Positions 53,901 to 61,900 of a DNA stretch of 64,000 bases are shown one piece after another (position 1 is the first letter of the stretch; each line of letters opens with the position of its first letter). Source of the DNA: Harmothoe impar. Taxonomy: Eukaryota; Annelida; Polychaeta; Phyllodocida; Polynoidae. The position numbers and the translations under genes were made by a program. The notes beneath the pieces were generated by a model. That model made no database searches. It worked only from the letters and a program-made list of their open reading frames with translations, and had not been told where the DNA came from. The DNA is taken from positions 38,629,377-38,693,376 of the forward strand of contig OX381708.1 in assembly GCA_947462335.1 (NCBI GenBank), in the 5' to 3' direction.

Positions 53901-54212
53901 AGGGGGTGGCCTTCGAGATGATTTATTTGGGTTTGGAGGGGAATCCTTTTTTCGCACTGCACTTTTGAGGATTTGTGCAGCTCTCTCCCTATCACTCCTA
54001 GCCTTGTTGGGTGACACATTTCGATTCGCCCTCTTCGACTTCGCCTGTGTCTGTGAATTCCCACGGCTCTTTTCATTTTGAGTGGTGTCATTGTGACTGT
54101 CACTGGGGGTTTCTGCGTCCGATAATTCTATTATTTCCCCATCTTCTGATAGTTCTCCTTCTTCCCTGGACACGTCTATAGTAATTATGTCAACGGTTCC
54201 TTCTTTTTCCAT
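35823..54212 (-). CDS. ZFC3H1: ZFC3H1, zinc finger C3H1 domain-containing protein, complete coding span
   Basis: There are 33 coding exons and about 2,202 residues (human is roughly 1,990). ATG is at 54210-54212 and TGA at 35823-35825; every junction keeps phase. The N-terminus has EEGELSEDGEI, an RS-like stretch and polyproline. Residues about 420-1300 are charged and predicted disordered to coiled-coil. One zinc finger at about 1401-1418 has C-x7-C-x4-C-x3-H spacing (CKFELHGTCNDEKCPWQH). From about 1530 the protein is helical, with HAT/TPR-like repeats. In vertebrates ZFC3H1 bridges MTR4 to poly(A) RNA in the PAXT connection and directs nuclear polyadenylated transcripts to the exosome. Introns of 300-400 bp not listed separately (for example 38507-38830, 43343-43701, 46351-46709, 47481-47803, 49174-49543) show nothing. 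Confidence 0.95.
36245..36307 (-). CDS. ZFC3H1: ZFC3H1 exon 32 (63 bp)
   Basis: VKKTFQQAIQHHPLVQHIWK, 21 codons, phase 0-0. Joined to the last exon it gives IWKDYLLYE, a typical HAT-repeat pattern. Acceptor ATATACACAG, donor GAT|GTAATA. Confidence 0.85.
36308..36920. other. ZFC3H1 intron 31, 613 bp
   Basis: A minus open frame at 36423-36698 has no splice support or recognised similarity. A TA repeat lies near 36726. Otherwise nothing. Confidence 0.6.
36921..36960 (-). CDS. ZFC3H1: ZFC3H1 exon 31 (40 bp)
   Basis: A micro-exon encoding HLRLAQWNSTYSE. Acceptor TTTCTTTCAG, donor GAG|GTAAGG, phase 2-0. It is too short to stand out as an open frame; phase and helical pattern support it. Confidence 0.8.
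37222..37323 (-). CDS. ZFC3H1: ZFC3H1 exon 30
   Basis: ACEEALRLGDRALARGIT and LQLWK, a HAT-like unit. Phase 2-2. Confidence 0.9.
37580..37852 (-). CDS. ZFC3H1: ZFC3H1 exon 29
   Basis: YLRYTHGQAMSCSVAVQQAV, VRFPMPHQHGATWLDYRFHN and IYERFISMMPGN. Phase 2-2. Confidence 0.94.
38041..38310. repeat. Dispersed repeat with GGGTCCGGGCCCG motif
   Basis: Shares GGGTCCGGGCCCG and the end GTGTCTACCCCTG (inverted) with 8334-8430, and an ACAAGCCGTAAAAA / ACCTTAATAA core (inverted) with 2168-2593. Confidence 0.6.
38402..38506 (-). CDS. ZFC3H1: ZFC3H1 exon 28
   Basis: LLLDLQGDHHQVGEVYEAAI, a helical repeat unit. Phase 2-2. Confidence 0.9.
38831..38944 (-). CDS. ZFC3H1: ZFC3H1 exon 27
   Basis: YVLGQPTPMSFTAPPFKSS and EPGRHLWLSY. 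Phase 2-2. Confidence 0.87.
39172..39549. mobile_element. MITE, GGCCACACCAAAAAAA termini, possible TAA target duplication
   Basis: The left end (GGCCACACCAAAAAAA then GTTGGTCAATGGATTT) and right end (AAATCCATTGACCAAC then GGTGTGGCC) are inverted over about 35 bases. TAA borders both ends. GCGAGCGAAAT motifs repeat inside. Confidence 0.75.
39660..39763 (-). CDS. ZFC3H1: ZFC3H1 exon 26
   Basis: NPDAALEILEEAVISLYDVD. Phase 0-2. Confidence 0.9.
39919..39996 (-). CDS. ZFC3H1: ZFC3H1 exon 25
   Basis: VLRDGLEANPGCTEIYYSAA; continues the HAT/TPR repeats. Phase 0-0. Confidence 0.93.
40167..40287 (-). CDS. ZFC3H1: ZFC3H1 exon 24
   Basis: FDTGKKLCLRVLKTRPTL then WLILARLEAKSDNVDNARQ, a clear HAT/TPR unit. 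Phase 2-0. Confidence 0.94.
40509..41422. mobile_element. Non-coding element with 20-bp perfect terminal inverted repeats
   Basis: TTTAAGGTTGATCGCTACTC (40509-40528) is perfectly inverted at 41403-41422. The interior is about 870 bp, A/T-rich, with no open frame of note. Confidence 0.7.
41487..41668 (-). CDS. ZFC3H1: ZFC3H1 exon 23
   Basis: DIGEFGWREGKGSKLPIATL and YTNWLHLLACSKK. Phase 0-2. Confidence 0.9.
41804..42123. mobile_element. MITE with G-tract interior, GGGAGTGTTCATTTATTA termini
   Basis: The left terminus GGGAGTGTTCATTTATTA is mirrored by TAATAAATGAACACTCCC on the right. The inside is runs of 7-15 G or C separated by CGTAAAAATT-like spacers. The TTA flanking both ends could be a target duplication. 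Confidence 0.7.
42238..42408 (-). CDS. ZFC3H1: ZFC3H1 exon 22
   Basis: TLIQSTGSSDEVCWWRHL to SGLQASIVSK; 57 codons, phase 0-0. Confidence 0.9.
42729..42914 (-). CDS. ZFC3H1: ZFC3H1 exon 21
   Basis: YLGYVSAFDQKESLCGRIKK and LETILYQVSLCVATGR; 62 codons, phase 0-0. Confidence 0.92.
43156..43342 (-). CDS. ZFC3H1: ZFC3H1 exon 20
   Basis: A HAT-like helical pair: DKALNVFAHALQANKTSEKL then WLHYLSLYSRR. Phase 2-0. Confidence 0.93.
43702..43861 (-). CDS. ZFC3H1: ZFC3H1 exon 19: start of HAT/TPR-like region
   Basis: GDVRYWLLSGSELEDMETAV and DIHMWLKLAYKKLHEG. W-x-x-L-A is a HAT-repeat pattern. Phase 1-2. Confidence 0.93.
44144..44263 (-). CDS. ZFC3H1: ZFC3H1 exon 18
   Basis: VPPHYVRPDRREWRVTQTD, phase 1-1. 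Confidence 0.87.
44593..44691 (-). CDS. ZFC3H1: ZFC3H1 exon 17
   Basis: DEFVDRFSETNKSMTHEEQI, 33 codons, phase 1-1. Confidence 0.88.
44950..45203 (-). CDS. ZFC3H1: ZFC3H1 exon 16: zinc finger
   Basis: FNPYFRTREKRTL, then CKFELHGTCNDEKCPWQH, the diagnostic ZFC3H1/Red1-type zinc finger. Next are MKHDQLRDIVSYCPGIAG and a helix. Phase 2-1. Confidence 0.96.
45506..45633 (-). CDS. ZFC3H1: ZFC3H1 exon 15
   Basis: LQPYSSALLTFRSYR matches the block just before the zinc finger in ZFC3H1 homologs. Phase 0-2. Confidence 0.92.
45768..46162. mobile_element. MITE with 25-bp terminal inverted repeats
   Basis: GTAAAACCTCTCTGATAAGC begins the left arm (45768-45792); the right arm (46138-46162) is its complement with one mismatch. 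Internal ATAAGCCGA motifs repeat. A related fragment lies at about 12050-12140. Confidence 0.7.
46255..46350 (-). CDS. ZFC3H1: ZFC3H1 exon 14
   Basis: ASNLMKFPTSGLTQVMAQD, 32 codons, phase 0-0. Confidence 0.88.
46710..47480 (-). CDS. ZFC3H1: ZFC3H1 exon 13
   Basis: The second-longest coding exon, 257 codons, phase 0-0. It begins GRAVKARVDGKCG. A charged helix (EKKRLLHLEKVFGDRIRKLK) is followed by Ser/Asn-rich sequence. Confidence 0.94.
47804..47978 (-). CDS. ZFC3H1: ZFC3H1 exon 12
   Basis: Coiled coil, for example EQKAKTLQEQLAAAERIVDA. Phase 2-0. Confidence 0.92.
48298..48743 (-). CDS. ZFC3H1: ZFC3H1 exon 11
   Basis: KPNPLKSPTTPEALKNLPQD opens the exon, followed by a basic helix. An imperfect GEKPAA repeat (GEKPAAGEKPVAGEKPAA) precedes a coiled-coil start. 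Phase 0-2. Confidence 0.92.
49015..49173 (-). CDS. ZFC3H1: ZFC3H1 exon 10
   Basis: MPMPPRHDPVVISLGASSDS and SIDQFLKNARQ; phase 0-0. Confidence 0.9.
49544..49621 (-). CDS. ZFC3H1: ZFC3H1 exon 9
   Basis: SKSSRGSSPLTIPKERKAKV, 26 codons, phase 0-0. Acceptor AATATCTAG is preferred over an in-frame AG six bases further in. Confidence 0.82.
49893..50351 (-). CDS. ZFC3H1: ZFC3H1 exon 8
   Basis: 153 codons, phase 0-0. A proline-rich start is followed by an acidic stretch, then EAEALRALLLQDMWKKSSVR, a conserved-looking helix. Confidence 0.92.
50528..50667 (-). CDS. ZFC3H1: ZFC3H1 exon 7
   Basis: IVIDTGNEDIAEDLMAA and NFDPNYYPHLQAPD; phase 1-0. Confidence 0.88.
50823..50940 (-). CDS. ZFC3H1: ZFC3H1 exon 6
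   Basis: Acidic TKPSPNDFMGAESDDYEED segment, phase 0-1; donor C|GTAAGC. Confidence 0.87.
51130..51416 (-). CDS. ZFC3H1: ZFC3H1 exon 5
   Basis: Arg/Glu-rich (RRDRRRREEERRWEEE), then ILTLDNPEEQVERFLRL. Phase 1-0. Confidence 0.9.
51575..51710 (-). CDS. ZFC3H1: ZFC3H1 exon 4
   Basis: SHTGEDEDLDELELRLAALA, a conserved acidic helix, followed by basic KRGSKLERSTPKERGK. Phase 0-1. A longer open frame here in another frame is a shadow. Confidence 0.88.
51944..52099 (-). CDS. ZFC3H1: ZFC3H1 exon 3
   Basis: SKRRSESRPELDNR to NDHGQQPNE; 52 codons, phase 0-0. Low-complexity charged region. Confidence 0.85.
52100..52643. other. ZFC3H1 intron 2, 544 bp
   Basis: AT-rich. It holds a short dispersed repeat at 52591-52633 (AAGTAGGAATTCCT), related to 20407-20460 and 59821-59862. 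Confidence 0.55.
52644..52783 (-). CDS. ZFC3H1: ZFC3H1 exon 2
   Basis: VPPRSPPGEVDNDYIDLLLE and a following charged helix, phase 1-0. The acceptor may instead be five bases upstream (52788) if exon 1 ends at 53371. Confidence 0.82.
53083..53330. mobile_element. Foldback element in ZFC3H1 intron 1
   Basis: GGTGATCCACTGCCGCGA (53083-53100) is repeated perfectly inverted at 53313-53330. The inside is GC-rich with GCTGCGAGT motifs. No coding frame. Confidence 0.65.
53387..54212 (-). CDS. ZFC3H1: ZFC3H1 exon 1 (start codon)
   Basis: It begins MEKEGTVDII and contains EEGELSEDGEI, shared in pattern with vertebrate ZFC3H1. It carries RRRSRSRSRERSR and two polyproline runs. The 3' end is uncertain: donor AGAA|GTATCC (phase 1) is chosen; ACAT|GTTGAA at 53371 with a shifted exon 2 also keeps frame. 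Confidence 0.85.
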
Positions 54213-54420
54213 TTCTGATGTGTCTATTACTGTTTATTTTAACATAGTTGCGAACGTCGTATTTACCTTCTGGTTTCGTTTCTCATCACATCACTGGCAA
54301 GATGGCGAAATACACGGACTTCTGGGAAAAAGTAAATGGGGCGCCCTCTGGTGTTTCATAAATGCACTATGATTTCCACTTATCTCACCAGAGGGCAGTG
54401 CACAGTTATCCGGCAAAAGT
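54213..54420 (-). promoter_or_regulatory. ZFC3H1: ZFC3H1 promoter / 5' UTR region
   Basis: The region just upstream of the ATG. It contains AAGATGGCG (YY1-like; minus CGCCATCTT) at about 54299-54307. Two CTCF-like motifs in opposite orientation lie at 54341-54354 (GCGCCCTCTGGTGT) and 54385-54398 (CTCACCAGAGGGCA). No TATA box was seen. The transcription start cannot be placed. Confidence 0.45.
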
Positions 54421-54744
54421 TCCCGCTCTCAGGGCACATTATCAATGCCATAGATAGCTATGGATGGGCAATAGACCGACTGTATTTATAAAACTTGTCA
54501 AGGCTACCGGTATTAGTAAGGTAGATATATAATATACAGTCTAGCTTTGCGCTGTAGGGCACGGTGTAGGGTAGAGGTTGGTGAAGCAATTCGCCGTTTC
54601 CGTTTCGCCGTGTTGGTCGGCTGCAGGGCGGGCTCTGCTACGCGTCCATGCCTCTGCCGTCGATCCCCTGTCCTCCCGCCCCCTGTACACTTCCTAACCC
54701 TTACCCTCACCCTCACCCACAACAATTGCCCCTAGTTGAAACGT

Positions 54745-54816
54745 GTTACCAACGGTGTTACCACAGGACATGCCCAGTTTGTTACCAACGGTGTTACCAC
54801 AGGACATGCCCAGTTT
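54745..54816. repeat. 36-bp perfect tandem duplication
   Basis: Two identical adjacent 36-base units starting GTTACCAACGGTGTTACCAC, upstream of the ZFC3H1 promoter. Confidence 0.95.
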
Positions 54817-55216
54817 TTGCCCGGCTTGGCGGAAGATCTTTGAAGTTAGATGGTATTTGAAGTAAGATAGAGGTACAAGATGAGAGAAATAGCACAACTT
54901 TGGCTCAAAATATGATTTCTATCTTCAACGAAAAATAATAATACCTTGGAGCCTATGGTCGCCCGTTACCGAGGGTAGATTGGTTTTAGTACATTTACAT
55001 GATAGCGAAAGAGAGTTCAATATCACAAAGAAAAAATGAGATTTAAAAAAAAATTCCAAAGGAATATTGTGTCCCCCGATCTTGCCTATGTCTTCCTTTT
55101 TCCCCGTTTGTCTATGTCGAATAACAACTGAAAGACAAGCGTTCTCCCATGTCTCAAAATTGTCTTAAAACGCAAAATGAGTAGATGTATATTACTCAGG
55201 GTTAATTCACCCTGAG

Positions 55217-55735
55217 CCCGGGGGGCCACTCTCACATTTATGGAAACCATGTGCGTACATCACCCTGAAATTGGACCCCTTTTGCCGGGACAAAAATCCA
55301 TCAAAATACCCCCCTTTTGGCGGGATAACCCCCTGAATTGTAAAAAAAATTAGGCCCCTTTTAGTGGGACACCACCCTTCATCGGCCAAAATTAACCCCC
55401 TTTTGACGGGATACTCTAAATTGGCCAAAATTGGACCCCTTTAGGCGGGATACCCACATAAATTGGCCAAAATTGGACCCCTTTTGGTGGGATTCCACCC
55501 TTATATTGGGCCAAAATCCAAGAAAAATATACCCCTTTTTACATGATTTATTGGACTCTTTGGTTGGATATTCTTGGCCTAAAAACATACCCCTTTTGCC
55601 CCAAAGTGGCCCAAAAAGGACCCCTAATGACGGGTCCGGCCGGACCCGCCAGTGGGGCTCAAATAGGACCCCTTTCCCGGGATTTTGTGTACGCACATAG
55701 TTATTATAGATCATATAGGGAGTGGCCCCCCCGGG
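55217..55735. mobile_element. Foldback element, CCCGGGGGGCCACTC termini
   Basis: The termini CCCGGGGGGCCACTC ... ATGTGCGTAC and GTACGCACAT ... GAGTGGCCCCCCCGGG are inverted. The interior repeats a CCAAAATTGGACCCCTTTT-type unit about seven times in degenerate form. Confidence 0.7.
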
Positions 55736-55777
55736 ACCCTGAGACAACTATTGTTTTAACACCCAACCCCATTTCCC

Positions 55778-56335
55778 CAGACTCGTACCTCCAGTCACCA
55801 ACTCCGCCTCCCTCTGTAGGGACTGCTTGCATTTTGACACCTGGCGGTGTTATATCAGAAAACCAATGCACTCGCTGGGCGGAATTTGGTGACATTCTGT
55901 GGGCCTCTACATGGGTAAAATCGACACGCACACGGGTGACACAGCGACACCGCCCTTCATCGAAGGACACAGGAAATTAGGGATAAAAATCAACCCACAG
56001 GGATTTTTCTCTAAGTTCTTATATACCTAAAAATCGACACAATGACATGACCCTTTAGTCTTGCGGACCCCTGTTTGGACCTGTGCTTGGAGAATGCGAC
56101 ATAGGGCAAGCCGCCCGCTCCACTCTCCAAGCAGGGGTCCGCAAGACTAATGACCATTCTGCTAAAAATCGACACAGCGACACACGTCAAAATTGTAGGT
56201 ACCCATGTAGATGCACATTCTGTGGGATAGCTGAATCACGCTTGCTGAGAGTAAATGTGCACGCATGTCAATTGTTGATGTTCCAAATGCGACCTACAAA
56301 GGGTGGCAGAGTTGGAGACTGGAGGTACGAGTCTG
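55778..56335. mobile_element. Foldback element with 43-bp termini and nested hairpin
   Basis: The outer arms 55778-55820 and 56293-56335 are inverted (CAGACTCGTACCTCCAGTC). A nested hairpin with 24-bp arms at 56056-56079 and 56126-56149 (TAGTCTTGCGGACCCCTG) lies inside. AAAATCGACAC repeats three times. Confidence 0.7.
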
Positions 56336-58679
56336 CCATTCCCCCACATTCATGCAAAGGAGGCAACACTAGATTCAAATTTATTATAAATGTTTATTTG
56401 TTCTACAACTGTTTCCAACCGTCAATACATATATTGTCTCAAAATCAAATTTTATTTTTACATATTTACATTTCTCAGTGAGGCAACCCCTAATACCCTG
56501 AATACTATTATGACCTGTACAAATATCCCAGAGAAAGTCAGACGTTGTACAAATGATCTTATTCGATAGATCTATATTGGAAGTAAACGAAATATATGTA
56601 GGAAGCAACGTTCAAACTACCGTTCAGTTTAATTTTCATGTAATATGTTCCATAGACCCGTTAATTTCGAACATATACAACCTAATGATGCTTTGTTCTC
56701 CCAGTCATAGACCGCGTATCATGAGTGAGATGGGTATGTGATAACTTTATATCATTTCTATCACAGACAAGTTAATTCCCATGGAATACAGGATTTGAAG
56801 GCACTTTTTCCTTGCGTTATTCAAGTTTTTGTCATCCAGCATATGACATGAAAATACACGAAACCATGATATCCGGTAAAATGACACAAAGGGGTTCGGG
56901 GTTTTAGGATTGGTCTCGTACAATATAATACAGATTCAGGTATTTCTCATGTATAACTGCACACATGTTATACCTAAGCTGGTATCCTGCATGGGCGAAA
57001 TGCCTATCATTTTTACTCATAAAATGTCCCAAGAACTTGTTAAATGATATTTACATCTGTCTTTTGTCCACAGGTATCCAATCATATATGTGCTGTGCAT
57101 AACACATGTATATTGAAAACGAGTGACACATCTATTTATAATGAGTATTAATGTGTAAGAGGGGGTTAATTTCATCAATCTGAGAACTTATAACGATTGT
57201 CATGGAATCTCACTTAAGTTAAAGGTATTTGCACATAAAATATACATACCGGGTAATGTGAGAAAAGAGAACCTACCCTTATTTCTCAGACAAATTTTAG
57301 GTTGCTACATTTTGGTAATGACGTTCCCAGACATCTATTTCAGACAGGTAAATGTCGGGGTCTCCTATTTATTTGACAGCAAATGTCTGCGCTTGATTTA
57401 TAACAAAACAATTCTCTAGCACCAGATCAGATATAGAACGAAAGCGCTCGTATGGAGAACCAAAATGACTATAAAATTCTCTCCACACAACCTTTGGGAT
57501 ATATGCATTAACTAGACTCTATCTAATACATTTTACATCCCTTTACCAGCCTTCAGTTCTATAATGTCATGATTATATATTATTTATGTTAGTTTGCATT
57601 TGTTGGAGAGGGATATTTGTTGGTGTATAACACCAGCAAACAAATTGGTAGGATGGAATAAATCCAGATTTTTTTCATTAGTAGGTACTGAGTAACTGAC
57701 AAATACATAGACAATGTCTAAACATTTACATTGTGGAAAATTGAGCATTCACACCTGGTAGTATTAGTGTCAGAGATTATTTTTTTCGTTACACCATTGA
57801 ATATTGAGTTATTCTGAGATATATGGATTAGATATGATTGCCATGTGTGAACCAAACAGTTCTCTCCTCCACAAATACTAGAAGTCATTCCTCTGGCTGC
57901 TACTACGATAGTAAAAAACATATAACATCCTAAGTAATTGTGCTATCCTAATAAATTAAAGCCTGTACAGCGCCAGTTAACTCCTGATCTACGACTCATG
58001 CATATATTTACAACCTATGTTTCACCCTTGTGTTGGCACATATACGACGCATGACAGCCATCAATACAAACAGTATCAAACACCTAAATAAGGTTGAGAA
58101 TGTTTCCGTTCGGTTATAAATACTACACCTTAGACGTATTCATTACGTATTGAGGTTAAACAGAAGGCACGTGTAATAAAGGCAATCCAGAAGGTGGTCC
58201 TTCTTCAGTCTCATGATTAGAAAAAATAGGGCGGATGATGAAGGAGTCCATCATTCATTTGTGCCTGTAAGATATAAATTTACACGATAGCATTTTCAGC
58301 CGACGCGTATTGTTGGTAGCTATATTTGTTCATTTCTTGCTGCTTTCATCGGCGCTGCCTTCATTTAAGTATTTGGTGTTCGATATTTAGGAATTTGTAA
58401 TGATCCTTCTGAGCACCAATATCTTAGAAGGAAGATCAGTAATGGAGAGATACTTCGTCTACACATTCACAACCTCCGATATTTTCCTGCTGAGTGCCGA
58501 AAGTGAGTGAGCGACTTCAGCTGATCTTGTACTGGATAAACTGGCAAACATGAAGTCTGCACCAGCAAATAAAAACACTAATATAAATGTCTTCTAGATG
58601 GTGTTATCTCATGGGTATGCCACAGTTTCCTGGTTGCGAAGGTGTAACAGCAGTAAAACTGATAACAAATAAGCATGTG
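56336..58679. other. Intergenic spacer and CEP162-like 3' region
   Basis: AT-rich. It presumably includes the 3' UTR of the minus-strand gene ending at 58680. A minus AATAAA (TTTATT at 57367-57372) is one candidate poly(A) signal. No gene seen. Confidence 0.5.
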
Positions 58680-58970
58680 CTACCTATCCGAGTAGCGACT
58701 ACTAGAACTGGAGCCGCTGGGAAGGATCACTCCCTGCCGCCGCAGCTCTTGTAACACTTGAAGGATCGTGTCCAACTCAGCGCGGAACTTCTCGATCTCA
58801 TGGTTTTTGACGTCAACAACTTTTTTCCACTTGCCGACCTCCTGTTCCATGTCTGCGGCGGCCATGGTCTGTGCCTGGAGGATGATCTGCTTCAGCTCCT
58901 GTTCCCGCTGTTGGTGACGCGTCTCCAGCTTCCGGATCTGGTCCTGTAGCGCCGCGTAATGCCGCATCTC
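58680..58970 (-). CDS. CEP162: CEP162-like last exon
   Basis: EMRHYAALQDQIRKLETRHQ, a coiled coil, then IEKFRAELDTILQVLQELRR and a Ser-rich end SRYSDR. Acceptor GTATTGCAG, stop TAG. Confidence 0.92.
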   Translation of the reverse strand, partial: EMRHYAALQDQIRKLETRHQQREQELKQIILQAQTMAAADMEQEVGKWKKVVDVKNHEIEKFRAELDTILQVLQELRRQGVILPSGSSSSSRYSDR

Positions 58971-61900
58971 CTGCAATACAATGTACAATGACTATCACTT
59001 TAAGCACTAAAACAGGACCTTGAATAAGCGCCTGTGTTGTATTTAAGCACTGTAGGGTAACAGCCAACCAAATTGAAGAGCGCTCCGGGGATTTACAGTA
59101 TTCCATGTGAAATATGTGACGCAAATGTTGAGCAGGGGTATTTCAAATAGAGGGAGACTGCTAAGGTTTGTAAGTGGAAGAATGAAAAAAGGCCTATTAA
59201 ATAGGGTTCACTGAGAAAGCAATCAAAATGTATTTAGGTATCTTCATGTTATGAATTAATGCAATATGTTCCTTTTAATAGATGTAAACTTTTGCCTATA
59301 AGAACTAGACTGTGACTTACTGGTGTATGGTTTTGGCGTGCATCTTGCAGCTCTGCCAGTAGGTCAGTCACCTGCGCCTCCAGGGTTGTCGTCCGCACAC
59401 GCAGTGTTGCCAACTGTTCACTGTCAACTCTAGAACTCGCAAGCTGTTCCTTCAGATGTTTTACCATAACCTGAAATGAAATATCACCTCTCAATTTAAT
59501 ATTTAAGTTGAAGATATTTCAAAATTTTAAAGCTGATGTAAAAGTAGATTTCAAGATTTTGATGAGAGCATTTTTATGTACATCTTATTTTCGTATTTGA
59601 AAAGCGATGCAAACCGACTTCAGTATGACATTAATTCCCTGATAGAAATTAATTAAGTGCTTAATATAATCATTATCAAATGGGAGCTATAGGCCTCTAT
59701 CTATAACAGTGGGTCTGCAGATGAGTCGTGTCGCCTTGACAACAAAATGTAGGAAATCTTGAGATTTTGGTCAATTTTCTGTAGGAAATTAATGTTATTC
59801 CATGAATAATTTCCAGCCAAAAAGTAGGAATTCCTGCAAAAGTAGGAAAAGTGGCATCTCTGGTCTGATTATAGTGAATATTGACCTACCTCGTGCGTGT
59901 CGATGCGTCCCTGGAGCTCGGCCACCCTGGAGGTGGAGTGTGACATGGCGTGTTCTGTCATCAGCTTCTGCAGCTCCATCTGGTGAGACATCCGCAGTGC
60001 TGACAGCTAAAGAGCAAGGGATGGGTTCTACAGTGCGGCTTGTCGCAACGTTATACAAAAGTAGCATGGGAAATTAATATCTGATATTTAGTGGAATTTA
60101 CTCCAAATAAATTTTCTAGACAAAAAATTCGTAAGCAGATTAAAATCAAAATATCGAGGTATTTATTATTTATATGGTACCACAATGGATATTATGTTCT
60201 CACTCTACGATAAAGTACAGTACAGAGTGTTTCCAAATTCATGAATATGTTTCAAAACTATACATAAATCTTACATGTTCATCTGATTGTTCGCTTGCTC
60301 GGCGCTCTTTTCCTTCTGACTCGGCAAGTAACTTTTGATTGTTGATTCTACAATGTTCGATTTCCAACCTGAGCCTTTCAACCTACAAAAGGAGTACAAA
60401 GCCAAAGGGTTCCAATTTACGAATCAATCTTGAAATTAATTCATTAAATTTTCAAAAATATGGAGGATGACTGTCAATGCTGTTATGGTAATCACGACAA
60501 CATATACATGTGGTATACAAAGGCATGATCTTTGGGGAACAATTTTCATCACAATCTTAGTTCACATAATGTGAAGAGGCCAATAAGACGAGTACCGGTA
60601 GGAGTACCTCATGCTTAAGCTCGTCCTTCTCCCTGAGTACATCTTCAATGTGGAGGCCTGTGAAGCTGCCTGGTTCGTACTGTTTGTCCTGTAGGGTGCC
60701 ACTTGTTTTTGGGTAGGCTGGTAGCGGTTCTGACTCTGTCGTAAGGACAGATTCCTTTGATGCTGACCGACGGTTACCCAACGAGTTTTGCCCTGCGAGT
60801 TTCCTCGTCCCAGTTGTACGAGTTCGGCTAAGCGACCGTGGGCGCCGATCTACATCTGAATTCCCCCGGCCTGTTGAAGTAAGTAAGTGTATTAATTTGG
60901 TACTGTCACTAATCTAAGCCATTACTACCAGAGTAAGTAAAGCATCTATTGATAGAAAAGCGATCTGAAATGTGATATCTGAAATTCGTACATATGCAAG
61001 AAAACTTTAAAAGGTGATTATGAGGCAAATTCTCCACATTAAAATATGCCACTAAAGTGACACATATCCAGAACATAAGCCTCTTGCCCTCTTAAAGGGA
61101 ATTGCTAGTTCCTACACAGAAGCCACCTGGCGGCAAAAATCGAAGCTCATGAAAAGTATTCTTTAAGCTGTATTCATATTCCTACATAGACCACTTTCCC
61201 TAAATCAACTATTTGTATTTGGTATTTTGACAGTATACTTTCATTGTTCACATATATTCACTGCTAGGACACCCATAGGATCCTATAGTTAAGGCAAAAG
61301 AAATATTTTTCCAAAATTCATGCCTTTCTCATTTCATCCGCGACCCCCTGTTTTATTGGTCCTAAAATGTTTGTATAGATGTCCATTATACATTCCCAAG
61401 GTTTGGTTGCAATATCAATAGAAGAAGGGGATTATCCATGACAGATAATGTGAAAATGCTGTTTTCCTATTGATTTCTATAGTTAAGTTACTCCCTTGCT
61501 CAAATGGCCGTATCATGAAAGCTAGTACCGTGACCACTTATAAATCAAAATAACATAATCCTGAGTTATATGCAAAAGTCAATAGAACATCAGTAATCCT
61601 GCGACAAGTAGCAAGTCCCTTTAAATAAGTTTGAACAGGGACTTTCTGTTGACTTACCCCGGCTGGTGGCAGGAGGCTTCTCGGTGCGTCGGGCCAGCTC
61701 TGTGTTAAGCTGCTGCTTCTCTTTTTGAACCCGGTCTAGTGTAACCTGAAGCGACGCTCGCTCCTTCTCTTTCTCCAGGACCTGTCCCTCCAGGGCTCGA
61801 ACCCGGGCCTGGAAGTCTTGCTCCACATCCCGAGTAGCTCTGAGTTCTGCCTTGGAGGCCGCTACAATTATATTAAAAAAATGCATGTAGCAACACATGT

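Noticed and set aside
55379..55980. Open frames of 88-145 codons upstream of ZFC3H1
   Set aside because: They lie inside the inverted-repeat elements and mirror their internal repeats.
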